NCBI GenBank assembly: GCA_964570285.1
Contig: CAZMXP010000005.1
Coordinates: 1 to 64,000 of the forward strand
Direction: 5' to 3'
DNA length: 64,000 nt
Source of the DNA: CAZMXP01 sp964570285
GTDB lineage: Bacteria > Planctomycetota > PLA2
Below the pieces are notes generated by a model that was given only the letters and a program-made list of their open reading frames with translations, ran no database searches and had not been told where the DNA came from. The position numbers and the translations under genes are program-made. Of the stretch, positions 35,934-42,822 are shown piece after piece; the first letter of the stretch is position 1; each line of letters begins with the position of its first letter.

Positions 35934-36852
35934 GGATCTCGTCGAGGCCGCGCCGCGGGAGGTAGCCCGTCCAGCGGCGGAGCCGCTCGACATCGGGCAG
36001 CCGGTGGCGGATCGCCGCGAACCCCTGACCGTACGCGGGCGCCGTGAAGCGCACCTCGAGTTGCGGGTCCACGAGCATGCGGACCTTGTGCGCGAGGCCC
36101 TGGATCGAGACCGGGTCCTGCCGGCCGATGTTGACGAGCAGGCCGCCCGCCGGCGCCGCCTCGAGGAGGCGGAGCACATACTCCGCGGCATCCTCGGCGG
36201 CGATGAAGGAGCGCGTCTGCTGCCCGTCCCCGTGGATGCGCAGAGGCCCTCCGTCGAGGGCCTGCGCGATCAGGCTCGGCACAACCGCGCCATACTCGGC
36301 GGTCTGCCGCGGCCCGGTGACGTTGAAGAACCGGCCGACGACGGCGGGCAGCGAGTACTCGTGCGCGTAGGCGAAGGCAAGAGCCTCGCCTGCGGCCTTG
36401 CCTGCGGCGTAGGTGAAGCGGATGCGCTCGGCGGAGCCGAAGCCGACGCACCGGTCCTCGCGCAGCGGGCTGCCGTCGTTTTCCCCGTAGACCTCCGACG
36501 ACGAGGCGAAGAAGACCGGACGTCGCGCGGCGGCGGCGTGGCGGAAGACGCTCTCCGTGCCGAGCAGGCTCTGGCGGAGGAGTCCCGTGGGACGCGCGAG
36601 AACGAGCCCGACGCCGACCCCGGCGGCGAGATGCACGATCCGGTCGACGCGCCGCACGAGGCTGCCGACGACCGCGTCGTCGCAGACGTCGCCCACGACG
36701 ACCTCGAGCCGCGCGTGCGGCGGGAGGTTCTCGCGCCGCCCCGTCGAGAGGTTGTCGAGCACCGTGACCGCGTGTCCGCGCTCGAGCGCCCGCTCCACGA
36801 CCGAGGAGCCGATGAGCCCGCAACCGCCCGTGACGAGGATGCGCTCCGACAT
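35890..36852 (-). CDS. NAD-dependent epimerase/dehydratase (extended SDR, nucleotide-sugar type)
   Basis: The 320-residue protein has the Rossmann motif VTGGCGLIGS near the N-terminus, an active-site Ser in FFASSSEVYGEND, and YAAGKAAGEALA supplying the Tyr-xxx-Lys pair. GRFFNVTGPRQ and RSFIAAEDAAEYVLRL are typical of nucleotide-sugar epimerases and decarboxylases. Substrate is not readable; UDP-glucose/GlcNAc epimerisation or UDP-glucuronate decarboxylation are both possible. It may feed the sugar transferase encoded 1.7 kb away. Start at ATG 36852; an in-frame extension to 36960 lacks the motif context and was not used. Confidence 0.9.
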   Translation of the reverse strand: MSERILVTGGCGLIGSSVVERALERGHAVTVLDNLSTGRRENLPPHARLEVVVGDVCDDAVVGSLVRRVDRIVHLAAGVGVGLVLARPTGLLRQSLLGTESVFRHAAAARRPVFFASSSEVYGENDGSPLREDRCVGFGSAERIRFTYAAGKAAGEALAFAYAHEYSLPAVVGRFFNVTGPRQTAEYGAVVPSLIAQALDGGPLRIHGDGQQTRSFIAAEDAAEYVLRLLEAAPAGGLLVNIGRQDPVSIQGLAHKVRMLVDPQLEVRFTAPAYGQGFAAIRHRLPDVERLRRWTGYLPRRGLDEILRACLAQRREQSKR

Positions 36853-36994
36853 GAAGCCGCCTTTGTAAGCGCGACCCCGCCGCGCCGCAAGTGGGACGCC
36901 CCACCCCCTGGCGATCTTCCCGACCCCCCGAGCCCCCCGCGATTCCGACCCGCACCTCACGCGATCCGGCCCGGCGCGCCCCCGGACGGCTCTC

Positions 36995-37396
36995 TCACCC
37001 GGGCATCTGCGCCTTGATGATGTACTGCGTGATCAGGTCGGTGTCCTTGCTCGTGATCTCCTGGAACTCGAGGCCCATGACGATCTGGTTCGCTTCGCCC
37101 TGCAACGCCGTCGTCCACATCACCTTGCAGAGGGCCTTCACGGGTCGATCGGAGTTCGGCAGCAGGACGTTGATGCCCACGAACATGCGCCGCGTGAGCA
37201 GCTTGCTCAGCCACGAGGGTTCGGGGAGCTTGCCGCGGAGGAGGAGGCCCCCCGCGCCGATGTTCTGCGAGACCCCCTCGTGGACGGTCTCCATGTCCTT
37301 GCCCGCCATTTCGCGGGAGAGGAACTTGTAGCGCACCGGGACGGTGATCGGCAGCCGGATGAACTCGCGACGCTCGTAGTCGAATTGTGCCGTCAT
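36995..37396 (-). CDS. PilZ-domain protein (putative c-di-GMP receptor)
   Basis: The 133-residue protein is one PilZ domain: RREFIRLPITVPVRYKF gives the R9-R10-xxx-R14 c-di-GMP-binding start, and VSQNIGAGGLLLRGK gives the (D/N)-x-(S/G)-xx-G motif, with Gly in place of the usual Ser. The strands FVGINVLLPNSDRPVKALCK and MGLEFQEI complete the barrel. It likely senses c-di-GMP in the cytoplasm and controls surface or motility functions. A GGAGG lies about 13 bases before the ATG. No cyclase or partner gene is adjacent. Confidence 0.88.
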   Translation of the reverse strand: MTAQFDYERREFIRLPITVPVRYKFLSREMAGKDMETVHEGVSQNIGAGGLLLRGKLPEPSWLSKLLTRRMFVGINVLLPNSDRPVKALCKVMWTTALQGEANQIVMGLEFQEITSKDTDLITQYIIKAQMPG

Positions 37397-37467
37397 GACC
37401 CTCGGTTGACCTCCAGACCCGGGAGTCCGGGCCCATCGCTCCTATCGGGCCGCGCCGAGAGGCGACT

Positions 37468-38331
37468 TTAGTAGAGGCGCTCGAAGCCCCGGTCGTACCC
37501 CTCGACCTGGGAGAGCAGGGGACCGAGGTCGGCGAGGAAGCGGCGACCGTCCTCGACGTAGCCTGCGGTGGGCCGGAGGCCCGCGAGCCTGCCCGCGAAG
37601 AACCGGTTCAGCGCCTCCATGAACAGCTCGCGCAGGTACTTCGCGCCGATCGACGCGAGGCCGGCGAGCGGATCGAGCGCGTCCGCCTTGGCCTCGAAGC
37701 GGATGCGCACCCGGCGCCCCCCCGAAGTCAGGCGATAGCGCGACGAGGCCGGGCCCTCGGCCTCGGCCACGATCGTCGAGGGTCCCAACTCCGCGAGCAG
37801 CAGCGCCGCGTAGAAGTGCCTGCCGCCGTGCTTGTCGCAGACGACCTCGGCGTCGGCCTCGGGCGCGAGCGCGAGCGCCTCCCGCACGAGCCGCATCGTC
37901 TCCGCGAAGAGCAGGTGCGCCTTCCCGCCGCGCGTGCGGCACCCCTCGTTGAACTCGCGCTCGCAGACCGGATTCAGCAGCAGCCGCTTGAACCCCTGCG
38001 GAGCCTCCGCCGGCCGCAGCGACGGATCCTCGACGTCGCCATACCAGGCGTAGGCGCCGCGGGGGTCCGCCCGCACGGACGCGTTCCGCAGCAGCGCACC
38101 CAGCGAAGCGCCCGAGGCGCCCTGCGGGCCGGGCGCGGGCAGCGGCAGGTAGGAGCCGAGCACGCGCGCCAGCGCATCCCGCCCCCCGCGCGCGTAGACG
38201 CGCTTGCTGTCCCCGACTCCGGGCAGGCGGATCCCGGCGCGGGAATGGTCGCACTCGAAGACCGCAGCGGCAACCACGAGCGGGCCGAGCAGCGGACCGT
38301 AGCCAGCCTCGTCGGTGCCGACGTGAAGCAT
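37468..38331 (-). CDS. Ribonuclease HII-like protein
   Basis: The 287-residue protein begins with the RNase HII signature TDEAGYGPLLGPLVVAA, with catalytic D7 and E8. Later come CDKHGGRHFYAALL (third acidic residue) and KADALDPLAGLASIGAKYLRE, corresponding to the final helix, where the usual Asp is Glu. It is longer than standard RNase HII (about 200) because of an insert of about 70 residues (75-145). Expected role: cutting RNA of RNA-DNA hybrids. The start is fixed: no in-frame start lies between ATG 38331 and the DEAG motif. That ATG is only 5 bases past the CCA of the tRNA-Thr gene. Confidence 0.82.
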   Translation of the reverse strand: MLHVGTDEAGYGPLLGPLVVAAAVFECDHSRAGIRLPGVGDSKRVYARGGRDALARVLGSYLPLPAPGPQGASGASLGALLRNASVRADPRGAYAWYGDVEDPSLRPAEAPQGFKRLLLNPVCEREFNEGCRTRGGKAHLLFAETMRLVREALALAPEADAEVVCDKHGGRHFYAALLLAELGPSTIVAEAEGPASSRYRLTSGGRRVRIRFEAKADALDPLAGLASIGAKYLRELFMEALNRFFAGRLAGLRPTAGYVEDGRRFLADLGPLLSQVEGYDRGFERLY

Positions 38332-38336
38332 GGAAG

Positions 38337-38411
38337 TGGAGCCCCGGGGCGGATTTGAACCGCCAACCCCCGCTTTACGAAAGCGGTGCTCTACCGTTGA
38401 GCTACCGGGGC
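38337..38411 (-). tRNA. tRNA-Thr (anticodon CGT)
   Basis: The minus strand folds into a full cloverleaf: acceptor GCCCCGG/CCGGGGC, D arm GCTC/GAGC, anticodon stem CCGCT/AGCGG with loop TTCGTAA (anticodon CGT, reads ACG), variable loop GGGTT, and T arm GGCGG-TTCAAAT-CCGCC. Discriminator base is T and the 3' CCA is encoded. Its 5' end is 11 bases from the divergent gene at 38423; TATCAT (38428-38423) could be its -10, inside that gene. Its 3' end runs straight into the RNase HII-like gene. Confidence 0.97.
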
Positions 38412-38422
38412 GTCGTGCGAAC

Positions 38423-40432
38423 ATGATAGTCGACGCCATGGCGCCGACACCGTCAAGGATTCCCGAACTGCAGGAGGACCTGCCGTCCGCCGGTTGTCCG
38501 CGATGCGGCGCGCGCCTCGCGGAAACGTACAAGTACTGCCCGCACTGCGCGTATCGGCTGCGGCCCGACGTTCGGGAGTCCCCTGCACCCCTCCACAACC
38601 CGCCCACCACCGGCCAGCGCCTGCTCGCCGTGGGCGGCTACCTCGCCTTCACGAGCCTCCTGCTGCTGGTCGTGCTGGCTGGCATCCAGATCTTCGTCGG
38701 CGACGGCGCGCCGCTGCCGACGAACCGGTCGGCCCTGAGCGTCCCGCGCGATCCGGAGGCGGGGCGGATCGTGCTCGACCGCGACAGCTTCCGCGAGGTG
38801 AGGGCCGACGCGGTGATCTGGGGACTCTACCGGCCGAGCGACCCCGACTGGAACCCCGCCTCCCTGCTGCACACCCTGGTCGACGACACCTTCCTGCTCG
38901 CGACCTCGGAGACGACCAACGACCAGTACTACGCGTTCCTCCTCGCTCGCGCGAAGAAGAGCGGCAAGCGGATACCGGACCGCTTCTACCCCACCTCATG
39001 GAAGCGCTCCTCCGATCTCACGCTCGTCAGGCGCATCTATGACACCGGCACCGGCAACTACCCGGTGACCGAGGTCGACTTCGCGGCCGCCCTCGAGTTC
39101 TGCGCCTTCGTGTGGGAGGAGGTCTTCGCCTCCCAGCCCGACCTGGTGGTCGATCTCCCGACGGCGCAGGAGTTCGTGCTCGCGGGCCGCCGCGGCCGCC
39201 TCGAACTCAACTTCCCGTGGGGGTCGCGCCTCGACGATCCCGACGCCCATGTCGTCCTCGAGGGCTCCCCGCTCCCCGTCCGCGACGCGCGGGTCGGCGA
39301 GTACGGCGGCTTTTTCGGACTCGTCGGGAACGTCGCGGAGTGGGTCCACGTGGGGAGGAGGCCGCAGGCCGCAGGTTGGTCCTACCGCGATGTCTGGTAC
39401 CGGAGCGCCTGGGAGGAGGGGAGGGTCCACGATCTGCGCACGCCCTTCTCGCCGGACGGGTTCGAGCCGCTCGACACCGGCCCGGCGCAGCCCCACGTCG
39501 GCTTCCGCGTCGCCGTGCGCCGGGCCCCGGTCGAGCCGCGCTTCGTGCCGTGCGGGCGCGGGACCGCCCGGCACGTCACGTGGGAGAACCCCGTCCTGCC
39601 GCCGCCGATCGCGCGCAAGGCGGCGGACCCGGAGATGGAAGAGGGCGACGATGTCGAGCGGCTCCCCCCGATCACCTTCCTCTCCGCCGACCGCACGGTC
39701 GTCCAGGACTTCGAGATCAGCCAGGGCGAGATCACGAACCGCCAGTTCCTCGCCTACCTCGCCTCGATCGCGAGCGAGCGCAACGCGAAGCAGATGCAGG
39801 ACCTCGCGATCTACCCGGGCTCGTTTGCGCGCGAAACCCCGTTCGCGCGCGTCGATCCGGTCTACACGGGCCACTACGGCGACCCGCGCAAGGTGCGCTT
39901 CCTCTACGAGGCCGGACGCGAGAACCACCCCGCCGAAGGCGTCAGGCTGGAGCAGGCGCTCGACTACGCGCACTGGCTGAGCCGGCGCGCCGCGGACCGC
40001 ATGCTCATCCGGCTTCCCAACATCGGGGAGTACCTGCGCGCGGGGCGGGGCGACGGGACAATGCCCTATCCGCCGCCGATCACGGCCCTCTCGCCCGACC
40101 TCATCTGCGCCGACCGCACCGGGGACGAGGCACGCGCCGCGTCGCTGCTCGGGAGCGAAGCGGCGGCGCGGGGGGAGATCCTCGGGCTCGTCGGCAACGT
40201 GCTCGAGTACGTGCGCGACGAGATCGAGGAGCGCACGCTGCTCGCGGGCGGCTGCTACCTCTTCCCCAAGGACGCCTGCACGCTCGACTCCTTCCTCGAT
40301 CCCGCGTGGAAGGTCGTCGACGTGCCCGAGGAGTACGTGACGGACGACGGCAACCTCGAGCGGCGGCCGCGCCCCGTCAACATCTCCGTCTGCACCGGGT
40401 TCCGCCTCGTGCGCCTCCCGAGGATCTTTTGA
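38423..40432 (+). CDS. Membrane protein with zinc ribbon and two formylglycine-generating-enzyme-like (SUMF1) domains
   Basis: The 669-residue protein has an N-terminal zinc ribbon (C25-xx-C28 and C39-xx-C42), one membrane helix (about 67-91), and two FGE-sulfatase/SUMF1-like domains (about 155-385 and 435-665). Each has the family pattern: TTNDQYYAFLLA, VDLPTAQEFVLAGRRG, GLVGNVAEWV and GFRVAVRR in the first; ITNRQFLAYLA, IRLPNIGEYLRAGRG, GLVGNVLEYV and TGFRLVR in the second. No clear catalytic Cys pair is evident, so a structural or lectin-like role is more likely than formylglycine formation. ATG 38438 is an alternative start. Confidence 0.85.
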   Translation: MIVDAMAPTPSRIPELQEDLPSAGCPRCGARLAETYKYCPHCAYRLRPDVRESPAPLHNPPTTGQRLLAVGGYLAFTSLLLLVVLAGIQIFVGDGAPLPTNRSALSVPRDPEAGRIVLDRDSFREVRADAVIWGLYRPSDPDWNPASLLHTLVDDTFLLATSETTNDQYYAFLLARAKKSGKRIPDRFYPTSWKRSSDLTLVRRIYDTGTGNYPVTEVDFAAALEFCAFVWEEVFASQPDLVVDLPTAQEFVLAGRRGRLELNFPWGSRLDDPDAHVVLEGSPLPVRDARVGEYGGFFGLVGNVAEWVHVGRRPQAAGWSYRDVWYRSAWEEGRVHDLRTPFSPDGFEPLDTGPAQPHVGFRVAVRRAPVEPRFVPCGRGTARHVTWENPVLPPPIARKAADPEMEEGDDVERLPPITFLSADRTVVQDFEISQGEITNRQFLAYLASIASERNAKQMQDLAIYPGSFARETPFARVDPVYTGHYGDPRKVRFLYEAGRENHPAEGVRLEQALDYAHWLSRRAADRMLIRLPNIGEYLRAGRGDGTMPYPPPITALSPDLICADRTGDEARAASLLGSEAAARGEILGLVGNVLEYVRDEIEERTLLAGGCYLFPKDACTLDSFLDPAWKVVDVPEEYVTDDGNLERRPRPVNISVCTGFRLVRLPRIF

Positions 40433-41043
40433 GGGGACTGCTTCCCCTGACGCTCCTGCTCGCGTTGACCGCGACCGCGGGGATCGCGCTGCTCGCGACG
40501 CGCGCCCCCCGCACGGCGGCGGCGCGGGAACCGCTCTCCCCCGCGCCCCCTCCGGACGGCCCGGCGGGAGAGGAGCCCGCGGCCGACGGCATCCGCCCCT
40601 ACGAGACGACCGCCACGCTCGTGGAAGACCTGCGCGACGCGCTGACGGGGGAGGATCGCGAGCTGGCACGGGAGTGCCACCGGGTCTCCGCGGCGCTCGC
40701 GCGCCAAGCGCGCTGGACGCTCGTGAACCTCGTGCGGCGCGAGGCGAGTCCCAGGGTCCGCGCCCTGCTCGTGCTCGCCGCGGGCGTGCATCTGCCCGAC
40801 GACGCCCTGCTGCTCGAATCGCTGCATGATCGCGATCCCCTGGTGCGCGAGGCCGCGGCCCTCGCGGCAGGCCATCGCGCCGACGGCGTGTCCGCCTCGC
40901 TCCTGCTCGGCCGCGTGCCCGTCGTCCTCGGTCGCGCCATGGCGGCGGAAACCCGGGACGCCATCCAGCGCGCTCTCGCAAGGGAGCAAGACCAGGGGGC
41001 CCGGGGGACGCTCCGATCCGTCCTGGGCGCTTCGCCGCCCTAG
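40429..41043 (+). CDS. Secreted or membrane-anchored HEAT-like protein
   Basis: TTG 40429 overlaps the stop of the FGE-like gene (TTGA), giving 204 residues with a signal or anchor (MRGLLPLTLLLALTATAGIALL). A Pro/Ala-rich linker follows, then helical repeats of HEAT type (PRVRALLVLAAGVHLPDDAL, DPLVREAAALAAGHRADGVS). Function unknown. The overlap suggests that its product works with the FGE-like membrane protein. Its stop codon overlaps the convergent small Cys protein gene in a CTAG. Confidence 0.75.
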   Translation: MRGLLPLTLLLALTATAGIALLATRAPRTAAAREPLSPAPPPDGPAGEEPAADGIRPYETTATLVEDLRDALTGEDRELARECHRVSAALARQARWTLVNLVRREASPRVRALLVLAAGVHLPDDALLLESLHDRDPLVREAAALAAGHRADGVSASLLLGRVPVVLGRAMAAETRDAIQRALAREQDQGARGTLRSVLGASPP

Positions 41044-41231
41044 TCGGACAGGGTCTTCATCGACAGCCGCCCACGCGAGCGCTTGCCCGCTCCCTCGACG
41101 GCCTTCCCCCGCGCCAGCACCTTCTCCATGCGCTTCTCCCAGACAGCCTTGATGCAGTCGCGGGCATAGGGGCAGCTCGGCGTCATGCAGACGTAGTCTT
41201 CCTGCCCGAAACAGTCCTTTTTCTTGCCCAT
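41040..41231 (-). CDS. Small Cys-containing protein of unknown function
   Basis: The 63-residue protein is MGKKKDCFGQEDYVCMTPSC and so on, with four Cys (positions 7, 15, 20, 26) in the first 26 residues, then a basic helix (KRMEKVLARGKAVEGAGKRS). The Cys spacing suggests a metal site or disulfides; I know no family. TAGAAT lies 24 bases before the ATG, and the ORF has a methionine start and normal codon use, so it looks real though small. Confidence 0.6.
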   Translation of the reverse strand: MGKKKDCFGQEDYVCMTPSCPYARDCIKAVWEKRMEKVLARGKAVEGAGKRSRGRLSMKTLSD

Positions 41232-41335
41232 GGATGCGGTCGGATTGGTGCCGGGATTCTACCACGCGTCGTGGGTGGAAGGGCGAAGGGCACCAAGCCT
41301 TAGCCCTAAGCAGATCGGTCCGGGGGGAACCGCGC

Positions 41336-41363
41336 TTGAACCCGGAAAAGACGCGCCTATGAT
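41336..41363 (+). promoter_or_regulatory. Putative sigma70-type promoter
   Basis: TTGAAC (41336-41341), 16-base spacer, TATGAT (41358-41363). The expected transcript start is near 41370, followed by AAGGAG (41374-41379) 8 bases before the TTG start of the coiled-coil gene. It is the most canonical promoter in the window. Confidence 0.6.
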
Positions 41364-41387
41364 GCTGTCAGACAAGGAGTTCCGGCG

Positions 41388-41873
41388 TTGTCCAAAATGA
41401 GCGACCAGGTCCGGCTGATCGTCGGCCTCGAGAACATCCTCCTGAAGGCCCGGCGCCGCGTCCGCGAGTGCGAGCGCGAGGAGGGGGGCCCCTCCGGCGC
41501 CGCGGGGGCGCGCTACAAGGACCTTGTCGCGAGGCTCTCCGACGAGATCCAGGGGGCGGATCGCTCGCAGCTGGAGGAGTACCTCCAGTACATGGAGGAG
41601 AGCGTTCTCGCCCGCCTCGCGAAGAGGGTGGAGACGGAGAAGGAGCAGATGGTGGCCTCCGCCCGGCGGATCGTCGAGGGCAAGGTGAGGCTGCACGAGT
41701 TCCGCCACGAGTTCACCGACGCGCTCGACCGCATCCGGATCGTGCGCGAGCGCCTCGGTACCGATCCGTTCAAGCCCACCGAGATCCGCTTCGGCCTCGG
41801 CACCCACGCGCCGGGCGTGGACCGCCATGCGCGCGAGGCGCACGACCTCGTGAAGGAGTTCCTGAAGTCATGA
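41388..41873 (+). CDS. Small coiled-coil protein of unknown function
   Basis: The start is TTG 41388, chosen because AAGGAG sits 8 bases upstream; ATG 41397 would be 17 bases away. The 161-residue product is charged, almost all helical and has heptad-like stretches (LVARLSDEIQGADRSQLEEY, VLARLAKRVETEKEQMVASA). It has no signal or membrane segment, so it is cytoplasmic. I do not recognise it. It heads an operon with a pentapeptide-repeat protein and acpS (ATGA overlap). Confidence 0.75.
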   Translation: MSKMSDQVRLIVGLENILLKARRRVRECEREEGGPSGAAGARYKDLVARLSDEIQGADRSQLEEYLQYMEESVLARLAKRVETEKEQMVASARRIVEGKVRLHEFRHEFTDALDRIRIVRERLGTDPFKPTEIRFGLGTHAPGVDRHAREAHDLVKEFLKS

Positions 41874-42304
41874 CGACGCCGGATCCCAAGCCGGGCGCCG
41901 ACCTCTATCGCGCCCGGTTGGCCGGCGCGGATCTGCGCGCCCACGACCTGCGCCGTGCGAACTTCGCGCTCGCGAACCTGAAGGACGCGGTGCTCGTGGA
42001 CGCGATCCTCTCGGACTGCCTGCTGTTCTCGGCGAAGCTGTCGGGGGCCGACCTGACGGGCGCGCACCTCGAGAACGCCGACCTGAGCGAGGCGGACCTC
42101 TTCGGCGCGAACCTGCGCGGCGCCGACGCGACCGGCGCCGACTTCCGCCGCGCCAACCTCGCGCTCGCGAACCTGCGCGGCGCCCGGCTCACGAACGCGA
42201 TCCTGCGTGAGGCCAACCTCAACGGCGCCGACCTCACCGACGCCCAACTCGACGGAGCCGACCTCTCGGGCGCCGTCTTCGGCGAAGCCGAGCCCAGCGA
42301 GTGA
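41870..42304 (+). CDS. Pentapeptide-repeat protein
   Basis: The 144-residue protein is built almost entirely from A(D/N)LXX repeats (ADLYRARLAGADLRAHDL, ADLTGAHLENADLSEADL, ANLNGADLTDAQLDGADL), about 22 units, which form a right-handed square beta helix. Some relatives mimic DNA and protect gyrase; most have unknown roles. No signal peptide. Overlaps the coiled-coil gene (ATGA) and acpS (GTGA), so all three are coupled. Confidence 0.92.
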   Translation: MTTPDPKPGADLYRARLAGADLRAHDLRRANFALANLKDAVLVDAILSDCLLFSAKLSGADLTGAHLENADLSEADLFGANLRGADATGADFRRANLALANLRGARLTNAILREANLNGADLTDAQLDGADLSGAVFGEAEPSE

Positions 42305-42702
42305 CCGCCGCCGCTCCGGTCCTTGGCGTCGGCTTCGACCTCGTCGACATCGAACGCATCGACGGGATGATGAAGCGCCATGGCGCCGCCTTCCTGCGCC
42401 GGATCCTCCATCCAGGCGAGGATCCGGCGCGCGTCGACCGGAGCGATGGCGCCACCCACCTCGCGGGCCTCTTCGCCGCGAAGGAGGCGGTCATGAAGGC
42501 GCTGGGCACAGGCATGTCGGGCGCGGCGTTTTCCGAGATCCGCATCCTCCACTCCGCGCTGGGCGCCCCGGGCGTGACCCTCGACGGCACCGCCGCCGAG
42601 ACGGCCCTCCGCCGCGGCGTGACCGGCTGGCAGTTGAGCATCACGCATACGCGCACCACGGCGGGCGCCGTCGCGATCGCCCTCGGTGCGCCCGCCACGT
42701 GA
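42301..42702 (+). CDS. acpS: Holo-[acyl-carrier-protein] synthase AcpS
   Basis: The 133-residue protein shows the AcpS signatures LGVGFDLVDIERID (Mg2+ ligand D13) and LFAAKEAVMKALGTG (E62), with SITHTRTTAGAVAIA at the end. AcpS transfers 4'-phosphopantetheine from CoA to apo-ACP, enabling fatty acid synthesis. It usually lies near pdxJ or nnr; here it closes an operon with a pentapeptide-repeat and a coiled-coil protein. Start GTG 42301. Confidence 0.95.
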   Translation: MTAAAPVLGVGFDLVDIERIDGMMKRHGAAFLRRILHPGEDPARVDRSDGATHLAGLFAAKEAVMKALGTGMSGAAFSEIRILHSALGAPGVTLDGTAAETALRRGVTGWQLSITHTRTTAGAVAIALGAPAT

Positions 42703-42762
42703 GCCCTTCCCGCATCCGCTCCGCAGCCCTCGGCTCCCTCCCCCGCGCCCCCATCCGTTGAC

Positions 42763-42801
42763 CAAAAAAGAAGCGGGCCAAGGCTTGAAGCCTTGGCCCG
42801 C
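42763..42801 (-). terminator. Rho-independent terminator of the HEAT/receiver gene
   Basis: A perfect 13-bp stem (42801-42789 with 42785-42773) closes a 3-base loop and is followed on the minus strand by TTCTTTTTT. It lies 22 bases after the stop of the large HEAT gene and, as a symmetric hairpin, may also slow convergent acpS transcription. Confidence 0.92.
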
Positions 42802-42822
42802 GCAGTCTCGGTCCTGTTTGCG

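Noticed and set aside
38423..40432. Formylglycine-generating enzyme acting on sulfatases
   Set aside because: The SUMF1-like fold is present, but I could not identify the catalytic Cys pair and no sulfatase gene is in the window, so the enzymatic call was not made.
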